A DNA stretch of 64,000 bases from Agelaius tricolor (taxonomy: Eukaryota; Chordata; Aves; Passeriformes; Icteridae). A model generated the notes under the pieces. That model saw only the letters and a list, made by a program, of their open reading frames with translations, did not search any database and was not told the origin of the DNA. The first letter of the stretch is position 1. The number at the start of each line of letters is the position of its first letter. The position numbers and the translations under genes were made by a program. Where the stretch lies: contig JALJCS010000054.1 of assembly GCA_023055355.1 (NCBI GenBank), forward strand, positions 682,001 through 746,000. Direction: 5' to 3'. This document shows, in pieces, positions 1 to 11,100 of the stretch.

Positions 1-640
1 AATTCCCCAACTTCCCTCAATCCCCACAATCCCCCAAATTCCCAACTCTCCTGGTTCCTACAATCCCCACAATCCCCAAATTCCCCCAAATCCCCAACTT
101 CTTCCCCCAATCTCACAACTCCCAAATCCCCAAAATTCCCCAACTTCCCTCAATCCCCAAATCCCTCAACTTCCCCCAATCTCGCAATTCCCAAATTCCT
201 CCAACTCCTAAATCCCCACTCCCTCAATTCCCAAAATGCTCAACTTCCCTCAAATTCCTCAACTTCCCTCAATCCCACACTTCACTCAATCCCCAAAATT
301 CCCAAATCCCCAAATTCCTCCCAAATCCCCCAATCTCACAATTCCCAAATTCCTCCAACTCCTAAAATTCCCGTAACTCCTAAATCCCCACAACTCCCTC
401 AATTCCCAAAGTGCTCAACCTCCCTCAAATTCCCCGATTCCCCTCAATCCCCACAATTCCCAACTCCCCTGGTTCCTACAATCCCCACAACCCCTAAATT
501 CCCCCAAATCCCAACTTCTTCCCCCAATTCCCCAAATCCCCACAATTCCCCAACTTCCCTCGATCCCACACTTCCCACAATTCACTCAATCCCTCAATCC
601 CCCCAATCCCCCCAATCCCCCATTTTTTTGGGATTCCCGT
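1..640. repeat. C/A-rich short-unit tandem array (CAATCCCCAAATTCCC type)
   Basis: Imperfect 12-17 bp units of CAATCCC, AAATTCCCC and CAACTTCCCT. It lies in the ZNF638 intron that follows (in transcription) the exon at 778-650. Nothing else is seen in this stretch. Confidence 0.85.
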
Positions 641-649
641 GGTTCCCAC

Positions 650-778
650 CTCATCCTGCAGGGATTGGTGCCGGGGCTCGTGCCGGATGCGGAGCTGGTT
701 CCCCTCCAGGCACATGGGGAAGCAGCCGTAGAACTTCACCATGGACTCCGCGGCTCTGCGGGGAATCTCCAGGAACGC
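650..778 (-). CDS. ZNF638: ZNF638 coding exon 14: second half of RRM 2 (last exon in window)
   Basis: 43 codons, phase 0 in and out, acceptor GTTCTGCAG, donor GTGGGA. It encodes [20 protein letters not shown], then [15 protein letters not shown] and QSLQDE, matching human [20 protein letters not shown] and [20 protein letters not shown]. The next human residues (EAIFITL) would be in an exon to the left of this window. Confidence 0.94.
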
Positions 779-3700
779 CTGCAGAACGTGTCCACAATTC
801 CCAAAAATCCTCCCAAACATTCCCCCAAACATTCCCAAAAATCCTCCCAAAAATCCCCCCAACATTCCCAAAAATCGTCCCAAAAATCCCCCAACACATT
901 CCCAAAAATCCCCCCAAACATTCCCCCAAATCCTCCCAAAAATCCCCCCAAATATCCCTAAAAATCCTCCCAAAAATCTCCCCAAACATTCCCCCAAATC
1001 CTCCCAAAAATCCTCCCAAATATCCCTAAAAATCCTCCCAAAATCCCCCCCAAACATTCCCAAAATCCTCTCAAAAATCCCCCCAAACATTCCCAAAAAT
1101 CGTCCCAAAAATCCCCCCAAATATCCCTAAAATCCTCCCAAAAATCCGCCCCAAACATTCCCAAAAATTCCCCCAAACATTCCCCAAAATCCTCCCAAAA
1201 ATCCCCCCAAACATTCCCCAAACCCTCCCAAAAATCCCCCCAACATTCCCAAAAAACGTCCCAAAAATCCCCCCAAATATCCCTAAAATCCTCCCAAAAA
1301 TCCCCCCAAATATCCCTAAAAATCCCCCCAAACATCCCCAAAATCCTCCCAAAAATCCCCCCAAACATTCCCCAAAATCCTCCCAAAAATCCCTAAAAAT
1401 CCTCCCAAAAATCCTCCCCAAAACCTCCCTAAAAATCTTTAAAAATCACCCCAAATTCACAAAAAATTCCCTAAAAGTCCCCCCCGCAAAAATCCTTAAA
1501 AAATTCCCCCCCAAATTCCCAAAAATATCCCAAGAAATACCCCCAAAATTCCTCCCCAAAAAAAAACCCTAGAAGAATTCCTCCCAAAAAGCCTAAAAGA
1601 ATTCCCCCAAAATTCCAGAAAAATCCCCAAAATTTCCCCAAACATCCCTCAAAATCCCAAGAAATTCCCCAAAAAATCTCAAAAAAAACTTTCCTAAATA
1701 CCCCAAAAAATCCTACGAAACTTCCCCAAAAATCCTCAAAATATCCCCGATACCTCAAAAACTAAAAAAAACTTTAAAAACCCCACAAAATTTAAAAAAA
1801 ATTCCCAAGAAGCCTCCTAAGAAACCTCCAAAAATCCTAAAAAAAATCCGCCATAAATTTTGAAAAAAAAAACTCCCAAAAATCAAAAACAAATTCTCAA
1901 AACTTTAAAAATCCCCAAAATCATTAAACCCCAAAATCCCCAAAAAATCTTCCCAAAAGTTCTTAAAAACATCCCCAAAAATCCTCACAAAAAAATGATA
2001 AATTAAAAAAAAATCCGCAAACGTTTCTTTAAAATATCCCCAAAAATCCCCAAAAATCCCCTAAAAATTCCCCAAAACCCCCAAATACCCCCAAAATTCC
2101 CATTTTTCTCCCAAGAGCTGTCCCTTGTCCCAGAATTCCCGGGAATTACCTTTTTGTGGGATGAGAGGATGAGCAGGTCCCGCAGGCCCCCGAAGGGCTT
2201 GGCCAGGTTGGAGATTTCCTCTGGGGAGTAACCCCGGGCTGGGAGGTTGGACAGCAGCAGCACACAGCAGGGATCGGGGTCGTCATCCTGTGGGGTCAGG
2301 GGATTACAGATCCTAAATCCCAGTCCTGATCCCAATCCTGATCCCAAATCCTGATCCCAAATCCTGATCCCAAACCCCATCCCGATCCCGGCAGGTTGGA
2401 CACCAGCAGCACGCAGCACTGCTCGGGATTGGGGTCATCCTGTGGGGTCAGGGAATTACAGATCCGAAATCCTGATCCTGATCCTAAATCCCCATCCTGA
2501 TCCTAAATCCTGATCCCAAATCCTGATCCTAAATCCTGATCCCAAATCCTGATCCTGATCCCAAACCCCATCCTGATCCCGGCAGGTTGGACAGCAGCAG
2601 CACGCAGCACTGCTCGGGATGGTCATCCTCCTGTGGGGTCAGGGAATTCCTGATCCTAAATCCCCATCCTGATCCTAAATCCCAAATCCTGATCCCAAAC
2701 CCCATCCCAATGCTGGCAGGTTGGACAGCAGCAGCACGCAGCACTGCTCGGGGTCGGGGTCATCCTGTGGGGTCAGGGGTACAGCTCATTCCTGATCCTA
2801 ATCCTGATCCCGATCCCAAATCCTCATCCTGATCCCAAATTCCCATCCCAAACCCCATCCCAATCCCGGCAGGTTGGACACCAGCAGCACGCAGCACTGC
2901 TCGGGATCGGTGTCCTGTGGGTACAGCTCATTCCTGATCCTAATCCTGATCCCAAATCCTCATCCTGATCCCAAATCCCCATCCCAATCCCAATCCCGAT
3001 CCCGGCAGGTTGGACACCAGCAGCACACAGCACTGCTTGGGATTGTCATCCTCCTGTGGGGTCAGGGAATTCCTGATCCCAATCCCACAGCTCCTGTTCC
3101 CATCCCAATCCTGATCCTGATCCCACAGCCCAGAGCTCCCGTTCCCATCCCAAAGGGAATCCCCATCCCCATCCCAATCCCAATCCCAAATCCCAATCCC
3201 AATAGGTTGGACACCAGCAGCGCGCAGCACTGCCTCAAGGTCATCCTGTGGGCTCAGGGAATTCCAGCCCCATCCTGATCCCAATCCCGATCCCAATCCC
3301 ACAGCCCACAGCTCCTGCTCCCATCCCAAAGGGAATCTCAACCCCAATCCCAATCCCAGAGCTCCCATTCCCATCCCAAAGGGAATTTAAATCCCAATCC
3401 CAATCCCAGAGCTCACTGCTCCCATCCCAAAGGGAATTTCAGTCCCAGTCCCAGAGCTTCCTGTTCCCACTGTTCCCATCCCAAAGGAATTCCCAATCCC
3501 AATCAGAGATCTCGTTCCCATCCCAAAGGGAATTCCAATCCCAATCCAAATCCCAATCCAAATCCCACACTTTGCTGTTCCCATCCCAAAGGAAATTTCA
3601 GTCCCAATCCCAATCCCAGAGCTCACTGTTCCCATCTCAAAGGGAATTCCAATCCTAATCCCAATGCAAATCCCAAAGTTTGCTGTTCCCACCCCAAAGG

Positions 3701-6700
3701 GAATTCCAATCCTCATCCCAGAACTCCCATTCCCATCCCAAAGGGAATTTCAGTCCTGTTCCTATTCCAAAGGGAATCCCAATCCCCATCCCAGAGCTCC
3801 CATTCCCATCCCAAAGGGGATTTCAGTCCTGTTCCTATTCCAAAGGGAATCCCAATCCCAATCCCAATCCCAGAGCTCGGTGTTCCCATCCCAAAGGGAA
3901 TTTCAGTCCTGTTCCTCTTCCAAAGGGAATCCCAATCCCAATCCCAATCCCAGAGCTCGGTGTTCCCATCCCAAAGGGAGGTTCTGGGGTTTGGGATTGG
4001 GATGGGAATGGAGCCAAGGCCAAAGGGGTTGGAGCTTGGGAATGCTGGGAATCACTGGGAAAGCAGGGAAATTCCCAGTGTTCCCACAATTCCCAACGTT
4101 CCCAATGTTCCCACAATTCCCTCATTCCCCCAAACCCCCACAATCCCACAATTCCCTAAAATCCCCCAAATCCCCAAACCCCGCTGACCTTCCCGCCTGG
4201 GTCCGTGGGTTCCTCGCTCACCGCAGGCTCTGGAAAGGGGGAAAAGGAGCAGAGCTCAACCCTCCAGAATTCCCAAATTCCCTTTTAATCCCCTCTTCCC
4301 CACTGCATTTCCCCCAGCCCCACCAAAATCCCGGAATGACCCCAAATGGGGAATTCCAGGAATTCCTTGGGATTACCTGGCCCTGCCTCTGCCGCGGGCT
4401 CCTCTGCTCCTTCTGGCCTTGGGGAGCTTTTGGGATTGGGGTTTTTGGGATTGGGGCTGTTGGGATCGGGGCTGTTGGGATTGTTGGGATTGGGGCTGTT
4501 GGGATTGGGGTTTTTGGGATTGGAGCTTTTGGGATCGGGGTTTTTGGGATCCGAGGGCTCCGATCCCGGGATTTCCAGCCCGGCCCCGGGATCGTCCCCG
4601 GGCTCCTTCCCTGCAGGGAGGAACAGCAGCACAGGGGGTTTGGGCACGGCTCCATCCCCCGGCCCCATTTCCCCTACATTTTACCCCAATTCCCCATCTT
4701 CCCATTCCCCAAATTTCACTTTCTCGCTTTCCCAATTTTTCCCCATTTCCTGCCATTTTTCCCCAAGATTTTCCCCATTTTTCCCCATCTTCTCAAGTGT
4801 TTTTCCAATTTTTTTCCCATTTTCCCCAAATTTCACTTTCACATTTTCCCAAATTTTTTCCCCATTTCCTCCCATTTTTCCCCCAATTTTTTTTCCTCAT
4901 TTCCCCAATTTTTTTTCCTCATTTCCCCAGTTTTTCCCAATCTTCTCAAGGGGTTTTCCATTTTCTTTTCCCATTTTCCCAAATTTTTTCCCCATTTCCT
5001 CCCATTTTCCCCCAAGATTTTCCCCATTTTTCCCCCATCTTCTCAAGGGTTTTTCCATTTTCTTTTCCCATTTTCCCAATTTTTTCCCCATTTCCTCCCA
5101 TTTTCCCCCAAGATTTTTCCCCATTCTGCCAAATTTTCCCCATTTTCTCATTTTTTCCCCATTTTTCCCCATCTTCTCAAGGGTTTTTCCATTTTTTTCC
5201 CACTTTCCCCAAATTTCACTTTCTCATTTTCCCAAGTTTTTCCCCATTTCCTCCCATTTTCCCCCCAAGATTTTCCCCATCTTCTCAAGGGTTTTTCCAT
5301 TTTCTTTTCCCATTTTCCCAAATTTTTTCCCCATTTCCTCCCATTTTCCCCCAAGATTTTTTTCCTCATTTCCCCATTTTCCTCCATCTTCCCAAGTGTT
5401 TTTCCATTTTGTTTTCCCATTTTCCCCAAATTTCACTTTCTCATTTTCCCAAATTTTTTCCCCATTTCCTCCCATTTTTCCCCCAATTTTTTTCCTCATT
5501 TCCCCAATTTTTCCCAATCTTCTCAAGGGTTTTCCCATTTCCTTTTCCCATTTCCCCCCTTTTTTCCCCCATTTCTGAGTTTCCTCCCCCCAAACTTTGG
5601 TTTCCCATTTCCCTGAGATTTTTTTGCCATTTTTCCCCATTTTTTCACCATTTCCCCAAGGTTTTTCTTCCATTTTCTTTTCCCATTTTCCCAAATTTCA
5701 CTTTCTCATTTTCCCAAGTTTTCCCCATTTCCTCCCATTTTTCCCCCAAGATTTTCCCCATTTTCCCCCCATCTTCTCAAGGGTTTTTCCATTTTCTTTT
5801 CCCATTTCCCCAATTTTTCCCATTTCCTCCCATTTTCCCCCAAGATTTTTTCCCCATTTCTCAAATTTTTCCCTTTTTCCCAATTTTCCCCCTTTTCCCC
5901 CCTCTTCCCAAGGTTTTTCTTCCATTTCCTTTTCCCATTTTCCCAAATTTCACTTTCTCATTTTCCCAAGATTTTTCCCCATTTCCTCCCATTTTCCCCC
6001 CAAGATTTTCCCCATTTTCCTCCATTTCCTCCATCTTCTCAAGTGTTTTTCCATTTTCTTTTCCCATTTTCCCCAAATTTCACTTTCTCGTTTTCCCAAT
6101 TTTTTCCCCATTTCCCCACATTTTTCCAAGATTTTCCCCCCATTTTGACAAATTTCCCCATTTCCCCCCATCTTCTCAAGAGTTTTTCTATTTTCTTTTC
6201 CCATTTTCCCATTTTTTCCTCATTTCCTCCCATTTTCCCCCAAGATTTTTTTCCCCATTTCACCAAATTTTCCCCTTTTTCCCCATTTTTCCCCATCTTC
6301 CCAAGCTTTTTTCTTCCATTTCCTTGTCCCATTTTCCCAAATTTCACTTTCACATTTTCCCAAATTTTTCCCCATTTCCTCCCATTTTTCCCCCAAATTT
6401 TTTTTCCTCATTTCCCCAATTTTTTTTCCTCATTTCCCCAATTTTTCCCAATCTTCTCAAGGGTTTTCCCATTTTCTTTTCCTATTTTCCCAAATTTCCC
6501 CCATTTCTGAGTTTCCTCCCCCCAAACTTTGGTTTCCCATTTCCCTGAGACTTTTTGCCAATTTTCCCCATTTTCCCCATCTTCTCAAGAGTTTTTCCAT
6601 TTTCTTTTCCCATTTCCCCAATTTTTTTCCCCATTTCCTCCCATTTTCCCCCAAGATTTTCCCCATTTTCCTCCATTTTTCCCCCTCTTCCCAAGGGTTT

Positions 6701-8107
6701 TTCCATTTTCTTTTCCCATTTTCCCAAATTTCACTTTCACATTTTCCCAATTTTTTTCCCCATTTCCTCCCATTTTTCCCCCAATTTTTTTTCCTCATTT
6801 CCCCAATTTTTTTTCCTCATTTCCCCAGTTTTTCCCAATCTTCTCAAGGGGTTTTCCATTTTCTTTTCCCATTTTCCCAAATTTTTTCCCCATTTCCTCC
6901 CATTTTCCCCCAAGATTTTTCCCCATTCTGCCAAATTTTCCCCATTTTCACATTTTTTCCCCATTTTCCCCCATCTTCTCAAGGGTTTTTCCATTTTTTT
7001 CCCATTTTCCCCAAATTTCACTTTCTCATTTTCCCAAATTTTTTCCCCATTTCCTCCCATTTTTCCCCCAAATTTTTTTCCTCATTTTCCCAATTTTTCC
7101 CAATCTTCTCAAGGGTTTTCCCATTTCCTTTTCCCATTTCCCCCCTTTTTTCCCCCATTTCTGAGTTTCCTCACCCCAAACTTTGGTTTCCCATTTCCCT
7201 GAGATTTTTTGCCATTTTCCCCATTTTTTTTCACCATTCTCTAAAGTTTTTTTCCCCATTTTCTCATTTTTTTTCCATTTTCTTTTCCCATTTTCCCAGA
7301 TTTCACTTTCTCATTTTTCCAATTTTTTCCTCCAAGATTTTTTCCCTATTTCTCCATTTTCCCCCCTTTTCCCCATTTTTTTTCTCTTTCCCCCAAGTTT
7401 TTTCCCCATTTTCCCTGAGGTTTTTTCTTCTATTTTCTCTTCCCTTTTTCCCATTTTCCAAAGTTTTTTCCCCAATTTCCCCAAATTTTTCCCCATTTCC
7501 TTCCCATTTTCCCAAGGTTCTTTCCCCCATTTCTTCCCCATTTTCCAAGGGATTTTATTCCATTTTTTTCCCAATTTTTCCCCAAGATTTTTTTCCCATT
7601 TTCCCAAATTTCACTTTCTTATTTTCCCAATTTTTTCCCCATTTCCCCACATTTTTCCCCCAAGATTTTTTTTTCCGTTTCCCCATTTTTTCCCCTCTTT
7701 TCCCCATTTCCCCCCATTTCTTCCCCATTTCCCAAGGGATTTTTTCCCATTTTTCCCAAATTTTTTCCCATTTTCCCAAATTTCACTTTCTCATTTTCTC
7801 AAATTTTTTCCCCATTTCCCCACATTTTTCCCCCAAGATTTTTCCCCCAAGATTTTTTCCCCATTTTTTCCCCATTTCTTCCCCATTTCCCAAGGGATTT
7901 TTTCCCATTTTTCCCAATTTTTCCCCCATTTTTCCCCCTCACCTCCCACATTCGAGGTTTTCTTCACTTTCTTCTCTCCCACCGCTTTCTTCACTTTTTC
8001 CTTTTTCCCTACAAAAAAATCCCCAAAAACCCCAGAATTCCCAATTCCCATCAGCGATTCCTTCCCAAGGGAACAAATTCCCAAAAATTCCAAGGAATTC
8101 CAGGGAT

Positions 8108-8139
<32 letters not shown>

Positions 8140-11100
8140 GGGAGGGAAAAAAAATGAGGATTTTTTAGGCTAAAAATCCCAAAATTTCAATTAAATCCAG
8201 GGCAATTTATGGAAAAAAAATGGGAATTTTTGGGGGGAAAAAATCTGGATTTTTTTGGGGTAAAAGAAACCCAAAATTTGAATTCATTCTGTGGGATTTT
8301 GGAGGCAAAACGTCCCAAAATTTCAATTAAATCCAGGCAAAATTTTGGGGAAAAAAAAAAGAGATTTTAGGAGCAAATGTGGATTTGAGGTGAAAAAAGT
8401 GGATTTGAGAAGGATTTGGATTTAGGATGGAAAAATAATTTTGGGGAGAAAAAGGAAGGATTTAAAAAAAAAAATTAAATTGGGATCCTGGGGGAGAAAT
8501 TCAGATTTTTTTAGGGTAAATAATCCCAAAATTGGAATTAATTCTGCAATTTTAATTAATCCCAAAAGCCAGTCAGGAATGGATGAAAATCAGGAATTTG
8601 GAACCCAGGAATTTCCTATTAATAAAATTAAAATGGATTCAGCCAATTCATTAATTAATGAATTAATTGACTGATCACTCATTAAGAATTCATTCATAAA
8701 TAAACGAGCTCAGGAATGAAAAGAAATGAATTATTGGGCACCCAATAATTTCCTATGAAAAGCCAATGAAGTTCAAATTAATTAAGGCAATTCATTTATT
8801 AATTAAGCCGGCCAATGCACAATTAATTATTAATTAATTATTAATGAATTATTAATTATTTAATGAAGATCGGCCTCACCTGTCAGGACTTTGGGGCTCT
8901 TGGTGCTGGTGCTCGGGACCTTCCTGGGAGGATAAAAAGGACACACAAAAATCAATTTAATTAATAATTATTAATTATGAAGCCCCAATTAAAGGTCAGA
9001 GTTGGAGCCCCTCGGGTTCCCAATTAACGTAATTAACATCCATGCATTAATGAGGCTCTTACTTGGTGCTTGTTGGGGTTTTTTTGGGGTTCAGGACTCG
9101 TTTTTTCACCGGTTTTTTGGCCTGGAATGGGAAAAAATTTGAGATTTATTAATGATAAATGGGATTCTGAACTTTAATTAATTACTGCTAATTAAGTAGT
9201 AATTAATGTAATATTAATAAGTAGTAATTGATTGTTAATATAATTAATTAAATTAATTAATTATGAATATTTTTATTTTTAAAATTTATTTTTAAATTTT
9301 TAAAATTTTATTTTTATTTTTAATTATTTGTATTTATTAATATTAATATTAATATTGACAAGGTATAAAAGTAGTAATTAATAAAATACGAATATAATTA
9401 TTTTTATTAATTAATTATTTATTCATATATATTTTTTTAATTTTTTAAATTTATTTTAAATGTCTTTTTCTTTTTAATTATTTATATTTATTAATATTAA
9501 TATTAATAAGGTATAAAAGTAGTAATTAATAAAATATTACTTCTGTCCGTTGTTCATTAAAATTTCACTCACATTTTATTCACAAATGTGCAGATTTATA
9601 TATGAATACATTAAATAGATTAATAGTTACCAATAATTAAGTATATTAATTAATTTTGACTAGGTTAATGTAATTTTTATTTAATTAAAAATATGTATAT
9701 GGAACCATAAATGCATTATTAATAATTAATCCTTAACGGTAAGATGTAATTAATATTAATTTAATTATTAATAACTGACATTACATGCAAATAGGATGCT
9801 TAATTTCAACTCATTAATGCTAATTAAGCAGTTATAAAATACAAATTCTGTCCATCATTAATTAACATTTCAGCAAGACTTTATTAACAATTGTGTGAAT
9901 TTTAGATATAAACATATAAAACGGACAAATAATTAACAATTAACCACATTAATTAATTTTTAAATAATTAATTTCATTTTTATTAAAAAATGTGTGCAGG
10001 GATACAGAAATCAACACAAATAAAGTTATAAAATAAAATGTTAATTATCGTTAGTGCTTAAGTGCAGGAATTAATTAATAGCTCTGGCTGGAATTCCCAG
10101 CTGGAATTCCCACTCCAAATTCCTGCCTGGCATTCCCTGTCAGAATTCCCAAATCCCAGCCAGAATTCCTGCCTGGAATTCCCAGTTAAGAATTCTCTCT
10201 CCCAGTCAAAATACCTGGCAGGAATTCCCAGCCCCGGTCAGAATTCCCAGTGGGAATTTCGAGTTGGAATTCCCAGCCCTGGTCAGAATTCCCTCTCCCA
10301 GTAGGAATTCCCAGTGGGAATTCCCAGTCCCAACAGGAATTCCCATTGGAATTCTCAGTAGGAATTCCTGGCTGGAATTCTCACTCCCAGTAGGAATTCC
10401 CAGTTGGAATTGCCACTCCCAGTCAGAATTCCTGATGGAATTCCCAGCTGGAATTCCCTCTCCTGGTCGCTGTCAGAATTCCCTCTCCTTGCTGCAATTC
10501 CTGGTCAGAATTCCCGGTCCCAGTTGGAATTCCCATTGGAATTCCCAGTAGGAATTCCCAGCTGGAATTCCCAGTCCCAATAGGGAGTCTTGGTTAGAAT
10601 TCCCAGTCCCAGTCAGAATTTCCGCTCCCATTGGAACTCCTGCTCCCATCAGAATTCCCATTCCCAGTCAGAATTCCCAGTCCCATTCCCAGTGGCAATT
10701 CCCATTCCCAGAATTCCCATTCCCAGTCAGAATTCCCATTCCCAGTGGCCATTCCCAGTGGCCATTCCCATTGGAATTCCCATTCCCAGTGGCCATTCCC
10801 ATTATGGCCATTCCCATTATGGCCATTCCCATTATGGCCATTCCCATTCCCAGTGGCTATTCCCAATGGCCATTCCCATTCCCATTATTCCCATTGGCAT
10901 TCCTGTCATTCCCATTCCCAGTGGCCATTCCCATTCCCAGTCAGAACTCCCAGTCCCATTCCCATTCCCATTATTCCCATTCCCACTGGCATTCCAGTTA
11001 TTCCCATTGCCATTCCCGCTGGCGTTCCCATCATTCCCGTTATTCCCACTGGCATTCACATTGCCATTCCCATTCCCATCATTCCCACTATTCCCACCAT

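Larger units (their letters stand above)
8560..10060. other. AT-rich island with TTAATTAA palindromes and internal duplications
   Basis: Sharp switch to very AT-rich DNA with many TTAATTAA palindromes. About 150-bp blocks containing AAGGTATAAAAGTAGTAATT repeat at roughly 9318-9390 and 9466-9540. A diverged pair of about 220 bp (TTCTGTCC start) lies at about 9540-9760 and 9845-10060. Two ZNF638 exons (9121-9063 and 8923-8880) lie inside. Confidence 0.75.

Noticed and set aside
3664..7202. Several plus-strand frames of 200-709 codons rich in FPHFPP
   Set aside because: Shadow of the pyrimidine-rich array; contains no domain and is antisense to ZNF638.
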